Positions 25,101 through 31,313 of a DNA stretch of 34,238 bases are shown here, piece by piece. The notes beneath the pieces were generated by a model, which had not been told where the DNA came from, searched no databases, and worked only from the letters and a program-made list of their open reading frames with translations. Both the position numbers and the translations under genes were made by a program. The DNA lies in IMG/VR virus record IMGVR_UViG_3300042691_013498, positions 1 to 34,238 of that record. The stretch is one strand, 5' to 3'. Positions within the stretch are counted from its first letter, which is position 1; each line of letters begins with the position of its first letter. The DNA is from a virus.

Positions 25101-27354
25101 CAGATTGACCAAGGATTGATTGAATACCTAAATTGCGTTCAATGTCCGCAGCAAGATCAGGATTTAATTGCGCCGTTCTATGTAACCATCGCAATGATTT
25201 CTCTAATCTGTACGAAAACATTTTTTGATCGCCGTCAAATAAAACAGATCCAGTGTCTGGATTGTCATTTAAAACGGATGACATATTTTTATTTAATTCA
25301 GACCTAAGCTTAGAATCCGATGCACCGGCAGTGAACAAATCACTCATTTGCATCCTGAATTCATCTGTGCCAGTAATGTTTTTTGTTGGTTGTAAATAAA
25401 TTGGTTTGCCATCTGGAGTCTGCGCAAACGAGTGATACATGTCTGGTAAAAGCCGCCTTGCACCAGTTTCAGAATTACCCTGCAATTGAACTCTTGCGCC
25501 TGAAATAGGCTCCCATAACGTAGCTCGTAAATCTTGTACAGTAGCTGGATCTAATCCTAGTGACCCAAGACCTTCCATCAACCTCTGTGTGGCGTTAGAT
25601 ATTGTTGATGTAGTCCTATTTGATTGTTGTGCTCCAGTCAATGCAACTGTTTCACTACCAACCTTATTTGCCAATGTTTGTAATGTTGATTGAAAATCTG
25701 CTGGCGGATTATTAATACCAATTAAAAAGTCATCACGACGATCGCCAAAAAGACCCATTACATCAGCTAATTTATTGCGCTGATCCATAGTCAAATCAAG
25801 ATTAGATACTAAATTACCTAAGAATTGCGGTTGGTTTTTAGCTGTTCCCCAACCTTGTACGTTCATCGATGCAGTTTGATTAGAAGCAATAGGGAACGTA
25901 CCAGTAGTTGTTTGCGGAGTAAAAATTGGAGACCGCTCATGCTGAGCATACAACCCAACATTGTTAGGAGTATCTTTTGTGTACCCAGTTATTGCGTGTA
26001 AAAAATCAGCATTAGTAAATCGACCAAGTGGTTTAGCAGCATCCTCTGATGTAGATCCATTATCTAATTGATTCTGAAACAATCTAGCTGTTGCGTCGTA
26101 CTGTGCTTCATCTTCAGGCGTTTTAATACCTTTAGGGGACAACATATCTTTTAATGTAGTCCCAAGTCGAATTTTACTTCCTAGCAATTTTGCGTCATCA
26201 GGATTCAACATTCCGTCAGCAACTTGCTTCATTGCGTCTTTAGCTTCAGGAAGATTAAAAATACCTTGACCATTTAACTGACTTAAGGTAACGCCGGTTA
26301 AATATTTTCCCGCAGGAGATTCTTTAAATCGCTCAAAAGATGCCTCTGCGTCATCAATGCCGCTGACTTGATACTGCTTGCCTTGTTTTGCAGCTCCTTC
26401 AACTAAACCTAAAGTTGCTGCAGCAATTTTATTCCCTTTACCAGCTTCGGTCCTTAATTCAGCTATATGGTTTTTTACAAACTCCCATGTTGTTCTTTGA
26501 GCAACAGATTCTTTGCGACCTGCTGGGCTTGCATAATATTCATTAATTTTTTTACGTTTTAAAAACGCATCCATATCAGTCTCACCAAGCGCAGCCATTT
26601 CTGCGTGGGTAGACATAGCTTGCAATTGTGGGCGATATGTATTTGGATCGTCTCCGGGTTTAACCCTAGACACTTCTTGAGCGTGTGCAAATGCAGTGCC
26701 CATTAAGTTTGGGTCACCAGATCGTGTCCTATTAATGACGTGCATTAACGCAGAGTCGTATTCGTGATGTAAACCACGACCACTAACCCTACCTGCTTGG
26801 GACCTCATCTCATCGGATACATGGCTTTGAAAAGCTTGGTCAATAAAATTGGTAAATGACGTTTCCGGGACTGGTTGTACTGGTTTTATTTTTGAAAATT
26901 CAACAACCTTAGCAGCTGTGTCTGCAGTAGGTGTAGATGCCATAAAGTCTCGAAATCCAACTGGGTCATCTACTACATCAACTCCGTACTGATCTTTTAC
27001 GCGCTGTTGAAATGGAGATTTCTGAGAACCTTCTTTTCGTTTTAATGTGAGCCATTCATTTGCAACAATAGATGGGCTACGTCCAGCTCCTCGTTTAGAT
27101 ATGTAATCTTCTAATTCTGTTACCTGTTGTTGAACAACATCTTGATCGCTACTCCAAGCATCAGGTTTAAATTCATGGAATTGATATCCGCTTTTGGGAG
27201 CCATCCATGTTGGGACACGTGGGCCTTCTACAACAGGTGTTGGCGCACCAAAAAGTGAGTCAAACAAATCCATATCATCATCGTTTACACCAGTTGGATT
27301 AGATGGATTTGGAGATGTTGTAGGAATTAATGCGGATGTCAATGCCGATGCCAT
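22165..27354 (-). CDS. Giant 1729-aa protein, probable internal virion/ejection protein
   Basis: The largest gene here, about 15 percent of the window. The N-terminus is Pro/Thr rich and disordered (about residues 1-60). The middle is a long mostly helical, Asn/Asp/Gln/Lys-rich sequence without a domain I can name. A run of high Ala/Lys/Glu content in the C-terminal third (KVASAKADVDAILDQVKNL, AKARLERAREALNTVDNDI) reads as coiled coil. Shortly after, a Pro/Gly-rich linker appears (DPGREGKLGPIPPLPPKQ). Close to the C-terminus is a single hydrophobic segment (LIITAFTLGLNNLLDTF) before a KKPEKK tail. Very large, motif-poor proteins in podovirus late operons are often ejected core proteins such as T7 gp16. 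Its place upstream of terminase, away from the other ejection candidates, is unusual. Function is unproven. Confidence 0.6.
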   Translation of the reverse strand: MASALTSALIPTTSPNPSNPTGVNDDDMDLFDSLFGAPTPVVEGPRVPTWMAPKSGYQFHEFKPDAWSSDQDVVQQQVTELEDYISKRGAGRSPSIVANEWLTLKRKEGSQKSPFQQRVKDQYGVDVVDDPVGFRDFMASTPTADTAAKVVEFSKIKPVQPVPETSFTNFIDQAFQSHVSDEMRSQAGRVSGRGLHHEYDSALMHVINRTRSGDPNLMGTAFAHAQEVSRVKPGDDPNTYRPQLQAMSTHAEMAALGETDMDAFLKRKKINEYYASPAGRKESVAQRTTWEFVKNHIAELRTEAGKGNKIAAATLGLVEGAAKQGKQYQVSGIDDAEASFERFKESPAGKYLTGVTLSQLNGQGIFNLPEAKDAMKQVADGMLNPDDAKLLGSKIRLGTTLKDMLSPKGIKTPEDEAQYDATARLFQNQLDNGSTSEDAAKPLGRFTNADFLHAITGYTKDTPNNVGLYAQHERSPIFTPQTTTGTFPIASNQTASMNVQGWGTAKNQPQFLGNLVSNLDLTMDQRNKLADVMGLFGDRRDDFLIGINNPPADFQSTLQTLANKVGSETVALTGAQQSNRTTSTISNATQRLMEGLGSLGLDPATVQDLRATLWEPISGARVQLQGNSETGARRLLPDMYHSFAQTPDGKPIYLQPTKNITGTDEFRMQMSDLFTAGASDSKLRSELNKNMSSVLNDNPDTGSVLFDGDQKMFSYRLEKSLRWLHRTAQLNPDLAADIERNLGIQSILGQSEDGFTKDVLKSLKSNDSGEIGGVTTKFNYLGGILKDSTLEKTVIPGPNPKGPRDLTSPVERAVLGGMEAEDAKRRRATNHLFAVENDISRGITDGLDNLTMMADATTGDINSARTNTRKSVLNSAIQSLSRNQVFRADDGRGLDPKAEEKLTKYVDALMAATWTGGDENSPNVAAAKQDLYDYIDTKKISVTSSSVEARNAAYRKSVELNDNVAAAKLLDPVRHLLEEGTPYGAKNKAVVEGLQQKIGLLELSKEGNDDPDSIKHLNEVIGAYKQTLNRMLDPNTTFNQGGLMTLADYEKRGLPGVRKFGQTTQSGAPFGTLLPFSQMTDAEKMADAEEAVNRWLAGQDVPAWNKVDKSIKRGAGQDLLRYPSSFEGTELFEAEGWSEKMAQSFADEKGVKQEAKPIDAQIKFTLKNGRPNPNVTISRRVIKPTESNPVYKVVYEAKEFQDTPNGKQVIAKAKLIPKNGQQSAESKAYDKVASAKADVDAILDQVKNLPEVAALRAKLDKVTEKLSTTWNEYADASDNWNSMSAAEQSNNPQAKARLERAREALNTVDNDITTDDFKRLADLAPSKFPQVVKAIRDLNEAEQTIRTFADPKHRNINNFVVGEYAKLYTRQSGGAAMFTPEARTQAERLRAAALMKGPKVEEGVVLPGRTADAQRRIDTQEARVRAGSPAVDLGFEPTNDLFYDIGSGFHLWDPTASKPAKIQPREKATFDFTSPGRQGSTDMDAPGDPGREGKLGPIPPLPPKQTVGIPAKPVSRVAMRTSTALGWMRSQPMYQQGTLQQRRIMDDVAKSFTFKLPTSILEGARSNMTEAQKRMYAAEMQVKTLQDMEVARRKKLIGNREIKPDSMIHNARYVGLKVDGENYWLDTDKYLELVKKISTNKITDFSQIWEHGGDSLIVKHVPSRGTTKQPTELVKAADVPGATENVKRISKSRGVPRNLIITAFTLGLNNLLDTFRAGFSETQKKPEKK

Positions 27355-27358
27355 TTAT

Positions 27359-27631
27359 TTATCTCCCTCGATTAGCCTTGTAAACCATAGTTGCTTGCTT
27401 TGTTTTAGCTGCACTAGGCTTTGCAACTAATCCTTTTTTACCTGCGTGTTCTCTAGCTTCAGCTCGCTGCATCATTGCAATAGATGGATTAGAAGGCAAG
27501 TTGTGCTCTTTTCGTTCCATTGCACTTAATTTTTCACCAGACGAGATTTTACTGCCGTGTTCCTTAGATTCAATTTTCAACAAGTTTCTATATGACAATG
27601 TATTCATGTGCTTCCTCATTGACCCCATCAT
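27359..27631 (-). CDS. Small basic protein of unknown function
   Basis: 90 aa, rich in Lys, Arg, Ala, Ser and Met. The first ATG shares its A with the TAA of the 3D-domain gene (TAATG), so this start is favoured over the second Met three bases on. There is an alternating Glu/Lys helical region (LKIESKEHGSKISSGEKLSA, MERKEHNLPSNPSIAMMQRA) and a basic tail (AKTKQATMVYKANRGR). No Cys, no membrane segment and no known motif. High basicity could fit a DNA-binding or packaged protein. Operon context is the only functional hint. Confidence 0.6.
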   Translation of the reverse strand: MMGSMRKHMNTLSYRNLLKIESKEHGSKISSGEKLSAMERKEHNLPSNPSIAMMQRAEAREHAGKKGLVAKPSAAKTKQATMVYKANRGR

Positions 27632-29352
27632 TAGCGTTTACTTCCTTGTGCAGCATTATTACCAGCTCTAACAACACCGCCTAGTGTTTGCGGTTTGCGA
27701 TTATCTTCTGGGTATGCACCCAGTGTATCTAATAATTTACTTCTCTCCGAACTTGTCAAGTTGTTGTTAGCATCCTTGATTGCAGCCTGCTCTTTTAAGA
27801 ACATCTTTTTACGTTGCAAATATTGTGACGGATCAACAAGAGAGTCAATTGTATTAATCCGTTTAATATAGTTAGTCAAAACGGAATTAGGTTTGCGTGT
27901 TTGAACTTCTGGCGTTGATACTTTTGGCGATGCTGTTTTTGCAGGATCAACTGGTTCTAATGGCTCATTTAAAGGTGATTCTAAAATTGCGTTTGTGGAG
28001 ATTTTTCTTGTAGTAAGAGGTTTAGTTACACCTGAAACAGATTGATCAGCAGTACCTTTAATTTGTGGATTAGCGTTGGATTTAATTTCCGCTTTCTGCT
28101 CAGCCGGTTTAACCTGACTTCGCACTTGCTGAGTTAATGCTGGCATTGATGTTTGTACTGTTTTTGTTGGTGCTTGTGGTTTTGCAGGATTTGCTCCAGT
28201 ATTACCAGACTGATCTTTTACAATACTGCCTGTCATTTTAGGTTTTTTAATAGGTAGTGACGGTTGGCGGATACCAGTTTCAACTGATTGCTGCATCTGA
28301 ATTGGCGATGTCACCCTTGATTTAGCTGTTATGTTAGAACCAGATACTGTAGCAACTGGTTTAGTAGTTGAAATTTTAGACGAATCTATTTTCTGCTGCG
28401 CATTTTTTAAAACAAATGACTCTTCTTTAGCAGGTTGCACCGTAGGTTTCATTAAACTGCTTTGAACTGACTCAATCTTAGAGTCAGCGTAATCAGATGC
28501 AGATATTGCATCTTTAGGTGTCATTCTGTTTTTTACTTTTTGATACTCAATGCCATTTTTAATTTCTTCAATAGCGCCTAGTTTTTGTTCAGGAGAATCA
28601 CTTGAATTAACTATATTGTCTATTTTTTGTTTGTAAGCTCTTGATCCAACTTCAGACCAACCTAAGAATTTTGATGGGTCTTGTGATCCATGCACTGGGT
28701 CATTAAAATTAAATGATTCTACGTGCGTAAACCATGCTTTAGAATCAGCTGTGGCTGGTTTTGTAGTAGGTATAACTGGGCTTTTTTTAGACGCTGCAAG
28801 TATCTTGTCTCGTAGCGCATTTCCTTCCTTCTTACTTGTAATAGACCTAGACGGAAGGTTTCCATTTCCTTTTGGAAGTATGTTTGCAATAGCGACTTTT
28901 ACTGGTGCTTTACCCTTGTTACTTAAATCATTCCTATATGCTTGTGGCGGAGAATGATCAGTAGGAATTTGATAAGACGCAGGAAATACATATACAGTGT
29001 GCGCCTTTTTCCCCCAAGATAAAGCTTTCTTTTCAGCTTCTGGGTTATGTGCTGTTCCAGCTGCATTTACTCCGCCAAATGCTAAGTCAATGCGGTTCCC
29101 ACGTATTGCCCCACCGTGATCTTTAGCTATACCCCAACCGTACCCCGGTACAAAAATCTTACTACCTAAAGGAACATTTGACGGAACAGCAATGTCACCA
29201 ATGCTGACACGGTCACCAACAGCCGTAGTTGGGCCGCCTTCCATCATGTACTTCCTGCGCAATGCTGGTGTTTTTGCAGATGACGCTTTTGGTGTACCAA
29301 AGTAACCTGTCGATACAACGCGCCATCGTCTTCCGGTAGTTGGTTTAGCCAT
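27631..29352 (-). CDS. 3D-domain (double-psi beta-barrel) lytic-type protein with a long disordered tail
   Basis: 573 aa. Residues about 10-125 match the 3D domain found in MltA-like lytic transglycosylases and the bacterial YabE/YuiC proteins: GYFGTP near the start, VGDRVSIGDIAVPSNVPLG, SKIFVPGYGWGIAKDHGGAI and RGNRIDLAFGG, then WGKKAHTVYVFP. The conserved Asp residues that name the domain are visible at about 78 and 89. The remaining 440 residues are Lys/Pro/Thr/Ser-rich, low in complexity and probably disordered. No other peptidoglycan hydrolase is seen in the window, so this may be the endolysin, or a virion-associated wall-degrading protein; its position in the structural operon favours the latter. 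There is no signal peptide. Confidence 0.72.
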   Translation of the reverse strand: MAKPTTGRRWRVVSTGYFGTPKASSAKTPALRRKYMMEGGPTTAVGDRVSIGDIAVPSNVPLGSKIFVPGYGWGIAKDHGGAIRGNRIDLAFGGVNAAGTAHNPEAEKKALSWGKKAHTVYVFPASYQIPTDHSPPQAYRNDLSNKGKAPVKVAIANILPKGNGNLPSRSITSKKEGNALRDKILAASKKSPVIPTTKPATADSKAWFTHVESFNFNDPVHGSQDPSKFLGWSEVGSRAYKQKIDNIVNSSDSPEQKLGAIEEIKNGIEYQKVKNRMTPKDAISASDYADSKIESVQSSLMKPTVQPAKEESFVLKNAQQKIDSSKISTTKPVATVSGSNITAKSRVTSPIQMQQSVETGIRQPSLPIKKPKMTGSIVKDQSGNTGANPAKPQAPTKTVQTSMPALTQQVRSQVKPAEQKAEIKSNANPQIKGTADQSVSGVTKPLTTRKISTNAILESPLNEPLEPVDPAKTASPKVSTPEVQTRKPNSVLTNYIKRINTIDSLVDPSQYLQRKKMFLKEQAAIKDANNNLTSSERSKLLDTLGAYPEDNRKPQTLGGVVRAGNNAAQGSKR

Positions 29353-29366
29353 AGTTACATTCCGTA

Positions 29367-29618
29367 CTACTTACAATTCCATGCTCTAAGCGACTTATTA
29401 ATTCTGCTATTTGGGTCATTAGCTGTCTTACTAGATGTGTTTTTTGCCTTCATTCCAGACATACGTGCACAAAAAGAAGCTCGCCTTCCAGCATCAGCTT
29501 TAGTCTTTGGATTAGGGGCAGGAGGCTTTAAATTGGAGCCTGTTGTTCTGTTGTAATGCGCACGTCCAGCTGCATTTAAGCCACCAGATGGATTTTGATA
29601 TTTTTTGATAACGCCCAT
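29367..29618 (-). CDS. DUF6321-like small phage protein
   Basis: 83 aa, first gene of the minus-strand late operon. The central sequence (GGLNAAGRAHYNRTTGSNLK then PPAPNPKTKADAGRRASFCA and RMSGM) and the end (SRINKSLRAWNC) match a very conserved small protein of aquatic phages classed as DUF6321. Its function is unknown. The protein is basic, with one Cys in FCARMSG and another in the terminal WNC. GAGGTG lies 7 bases before the ATG, and a TATAGT -10-like box lies about 22 bases upstream, so this is probably where the late transcript begins. The family name is from memory of the motif. Confidence 0.75.
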   Translation of the reverse strand: MGVIKKYQNPSGGLNAAGRAHYNRTTGSNLKPPAPNPKTKADAGRRASFCARMSGMKAKNTSSKTANDPNSRINKSLRAWNCK

Positions 29619-29640
29619 AATACACCTCAGTATTCATCAT

Positions 29641-29646
29641 ACTATA
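29641..29646 (-). promoter_or_regulatory. Candidate -10 box for the late operon
   Basis: On the minus strand TGCTTATAGT precedes the DUF6321-like gene. The predicted start of RNA would leave a leader of about 15-17 bases with a GAGG ribosome site. It lies back to back with the plus-strand promoter of the HTH gene, 18 bases away, so a protein bound between them could act on both. No -35 match is visible. Confidence 0.4.
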
Positions 29647-29663
29647 AGCATCACATCATTAAC

Positions 29664-29680
29664 ATTACTTACGGTATACT
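29664..29680 (+). promoter_or_regulatory. Shared promoter/operator motif, copy 1 (HTH gene)
   Basis: ATTACTTACGGTATACT, ending in a good -10 hexamer (TATACT). The ATG of the HTH gene begins 6 bases after the hexamer, about where transcription should start, so the mRNA is probably leaderless. The same 17-bp pattern occurs at 30298, 32015, 32996 and, more weakly, 33941. The core TAC-n5-GTA is partly symmetrical, as expected of an operator. Confidence 0.65.
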
Positions 29681-29686
29681 GTGTTT

Positions 29687-29893
29687 ATGGTACATCTGTC
29701 TAATAGAGAACGTGACGTTATTTCTCGCGTGGGAAAACGCATGACATCAAAAGCAATTGCCCTTGAATTGCAAATAAGCCCTCGAACTGTGCATGCTTGT
29801 CTTGAAAACATTTACTTCAAACTAAATGTCTCTGGACACAATGCAAGATCAAAGGCTTATGCTGAGGCGGTTAAATTAAATCTTATTGATTAA
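29687..29893 (+). CDS. Minimal LuxR-type HTH regulator
   Basis: 68 aa from the ATG at 29687; a GTG at 29681 overlaps the promoter and is unlikely. Almost the whole protein is one GerE/LuxR DNA-binding domain: LSNRERDVISRVGKRMTSKA, then IALELQISPRTVHACLENIY and FKLNVSG. The recognition helix region (ISPRTVHACLENIYFKL) keeps the characteristic S-x-R-T-V pattern. There is no receiver or ligand domain. It is one of the few plus-strand genes, with the late operon divergent at its 5' end and ssb convergent at its 3' end (the two stop codons overlap by four bases, TTAA). A role as the regulator of the shared 17-bp sites and of the late switch is plausible but inferred. Confidence 0.82.
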   Translation: MVHLSNRERDVISRVGKRMTSKAIALELQISPRTVHACLENIYFKLNVSGHNARSKAYAEAVKLNLID

Positions 29894-30279
29894 TCTGCAA
29901 ACGGATCATCAATATCGTCTACCTGTAGTTTTCCGGCTGGTTTAGGGTTTGGAGCTACTGAATCCTGCTCTTTACGTGAATCCAGTAAGTTCCATCCGTC
30001 AACAAGCACTTTAACTGACTGCTGCTTTACGCCATCCTTGTTTATGTAATTATCTAATTGAATCTTGCCTGTAATAGCAATTAAGCGACCCTTTTGAGCA
30101 TATGTACCAAGCGCGTCGCCAGTTTGACCAAAAGCCGTACAGCTGAAAAAATCAGTCTCCTTCTCTCGGCCTTTACGATCCACAGCAATACGAATACTAC
30201 AAACAGACTTTCCATTAGGCGTGGATCTTGTTTCTGGGTCAGCAACTAGCCTTCCGATTAATGTAACATGATTAAGCAC
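29890..30279 (-). CDS. ssb: Single-stranded DNA-binding protein
   Basis: 129 aa, starting at a GTG with GGAGG nine bases upstream. The OB-fold is clear: LNHVTLIGRLVADPETRSTP, then VCSIRIAVDR, TDFFSCTAFGQTGDALGTYA, and QKGRLIAITGKIQLDNYI. A short Pro/Lys linker ends in an acidic tail (VDDIDDPFAD), like the partner-binding tip of bacterial SSB (DDDIPF). It protects single-stranded DNA in replication and recruits partner proteins. It has its own promoter copy at 30298 and is transcribed leftward toward the HTH gene. SSB of about 130 aa is short but typical of phages. Confidence 0.92.
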   Translation of the reverse strand: MLNHVTLIGRLVADPETRSTPNGKSVCSIRIAVDRKGREKETDFFSCTAFGQTGDALGTYAQKGRLIAITGKIQLDNYINKDGVKQQSVKVLVDGWNLLDSRKEQDSVAPNPKPAGKLQVDDIDDPFAD

Positions 30280-30297
30280 AGTGTTCCTCCAGTGCTA

Positions 30298-30314
30298 ATT
30301 ATACCGTAAGTAAT
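30298..30314 (-). promoter_or_regulatory. Shared promoter/operator motif, copy 2 (ssb)
   Basis: On the minus strand ATTACTTACGGTATAAT, with a perfect TATAAT -10 box. The ssb GTG lies about 20 bases after it, with GGAGG between, so this copy gives a normal leader. Flanking bases extend the symmetry (CTA ... TAG). On the plus strand the ribosome site of the small 41-aa gene starts three bases beyond it, so the site lies between two divergent genes. Confidence 0.65.
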
Positions 30315-30326
30315 AGGAGGTTATTA

Positions 30327-30452
30327 GTGAATCTGTTAAAACTATTGTTTAAGTATTTACTGTTAGTGCTTTCTGATAAAGTTTTAGTTAAAATGTGGGT
30401 ATTCATCTCAATGGAGTTGAAAAAAAGGAAGAGTGTTAAAAATGCCACCTAG
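30327..30452 (+). CDS. Candidate 41-aa hydrophobic-basic peptide
   Basis: A short frame from a GTG at 30327 to TAG at 30450-30452. GGAGG lies six bases before the GTG, a perfect ribosome site that serves no other gene on this strand. The product has a hydrophobic N-terminal half (NLLKLLFKYLLLVLSDKV, WVFISM) and a basic end (ELKKRKSVKNAT), so it is probably membrane associated. The stop codon lies inside the start of the next gene (11-base overlap), as in coupled genes. Lysis-accessory or inhibitor peptides of this type are common in phages, but nothing shows its role. It is short and could still be chance. Confidence 0.45.
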   Translation: MNLLKLLFKYLLLVLSDKVLVKMWVFISMELKKRKSVKNAT

Positions 30453-30780
30453 TCAAATGCCAGAATTATCTGGAATGGTCCGTGCCGGTAATGAGCCACA
30501 GCAGATGCCACCGCAAGAAGGTGGTGGGCAGGGTGGCGGTAATCCGCTTGAGCAGATCGTAGAAATGGTTAAGCAGGGCGATATTAAAGGCGCAATGGAA
30601 GGCTTAACTCAACTGTATCAATCAGGCGCAATTAAGTCTGAAGATGAATTTAAACAGATGCAAGTCCAGCTTGTGCAGCTCTACAAGCAGATGCACGGCG
30701 GTGGCGGTGGCGGTGAACAAGGCGGAATGTCTCCACAGGGACAAGGCGGTATGCCACCGGGCGCAATGGGAGGTATGTAA
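30442..30780 (+). CDS. Gly/Gln/Met/Pro-rich protein of unknown function
   Basis: 112 aa from the ATG at 30442, with AAGGAAGAG about 8 bases upstream; the GTG at 30433 lies inside that ribosome site. Low-complexity Pro/Gln/Gly/Met arms (MPPQEGGGQGGGNPLEQIVE at the front, GGGGGGEQGGMSPQGQGGMP at the back) surround a helical centre (about residues 35-75) with LEQIVEMVKQGDIKGAMEGL and QMQVQLVQLYKQM. The centre reads like a small helical hairpin. It is followed in TAATG overlap by a 47-aa gene, then a terminator, forming a plus-strand cassette inside a minus-strand region. Codon use resembles the phage but Gly-rich runs raise the local GC. Function unknown. Confidence 0.72.
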   Translation: MPPSQMPELSGMVRAGNEPQQMPPQEGGGQGGGNPLEQIVEMVKQGDIKGAMEGLTQLYQSGAIKSEDEFKQMQVQLVQLYKQMHGGGGGGEQGGMSPQGQGGMPPGAMGGM

Positions 30781-30923
30781 TGGCAGCTGAAGTTAAAAAA
30801 GGCATGTATTCAGGCATGAAAAAAGGCATGAAAAAGGGCATGTATAAAGGTGATGATATGGATCACAACGGAGAAAAGATGTGTACTCACTGCAAAAAAC
30901 CAGCAAGTAAGTGTACCTGTTAA
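30780..30923 (+). CDS. 47-aa GMKKGM-repeat protein with a C-terminal Cys cluster
   Basis: A short gene whose ATG shares its A with the TAA of the preceding gene (TAATG). The first half repeats a G-M-(K/Y)-(K/S)-(K/G) unit four times (KKGMYSGMKKGMKKGMYKG), giving a basic, methionine-rich stretch. After an acidic turn (DDMDHNGEK) comes MCTHCKKPASKCTC, that is C-x2-C-x7-C-x-C, which could bind a zinc or other metal ion. A strong terminator follows 6 bases after the stop. The coupling, the regular repeat and the Cys spacing make it a convincing gene; no family is recognised. Nucleic-acid binding is a reasonable guess only. Confidence 0.68.
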   Translation: MAAEVKKGMYSGMKKGMKKGMYKGDDMDHNGEKMCTHCKKPASKCTC

Positions 30924-30929
30924 ACAAAT

Positions 30930-30965
30930 AACGAGGGAGTTTTTAAAGCTCCCTCGTTATCTTTT
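30930..30965 (+). terminator. Rho-independent terminator of the plus-strand cassette
   Basis: A 10-bp stem (AACGAGGGAG / CTCCCTCGTT) with a 9-base loop, followed by ATCTTTT. It begins 6 bases after the stop of the 47-aa gene. From the other strand the hairpin is followed by ATTTGTTT, so it may also stop the converging dUTPase/DUF3310 transcript. Confidence 0.82.
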
Positions 30966-31007
30966 GGTAGTTGTTGTCCCTGTTTGATATTGTTTCAGGG
31001 TGCCTGA

Positions 31008-31313
31008 TTATAGCTGTTTTTGAGTTACAAGTCTAGCTTTTCTGCACTCTGGGCATGCACAAAGCTCACTTTTTTTAACTTCATAAAGTTTAACCCCAAG
31101 GCTCTCTATAGTGTTATTACAGAGATCTTTATCCTTTGTTAACTCATAAACTAAGTACCAAATAGCTTTTAATAAGTCTTGTTGCGTAGAATTACTGTCT
31201 TTTCTTCCGCGTCGTTGAATGTATTTCAATACATTAAACAAAGGTCCTGATAAATTCCAATCAGTAGCTACGTCTACTGTTTGATATTTATTCCTATAGT
31301 GTTCAAAATGCAT
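31008..31313 (-). CDS. DUF3310-like protein
   Basis: 101 aa, TAATG-coupled to the dUTPase gene and the last gene of the nucleotide cluster. HFEHYRNKYQTVDVATDW, LSGPLFNVLKYIQRRGRK and DLLKAIWYLVYEL follow the DUF3310 pattern (HY near the start, a short helix with N-x-x-KYI-x-R, then DL-x-KA-x-x-YL). The C-terminus adds CACPECRKARL, a C-x-C-x2-C cluster not required by the family. DUF3310 proteins are very common in phages, often next to nucleotide metabolism genes; they have been suggested to act in nucleotide metabolism, but the reaction is not settled. Confidence 0.7.
   Translation of the reverse strand: MHFEHYRNKYQTVDVATDWNLSGPLFNVLKYIQRRGRKDSNSTQQDLLKAIWYLVYELTKDKDLCNNTIESLGVKLYEVKKSELCACPECRKARLVTQKQL

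Noticed and set aside
30979-31000. CCCTG ... CAGGG hairpin after the DUF3310-like gene as a terminator
   Set aside because: The stem has only five pairs and a long loop, and no T tract follows on either strand.
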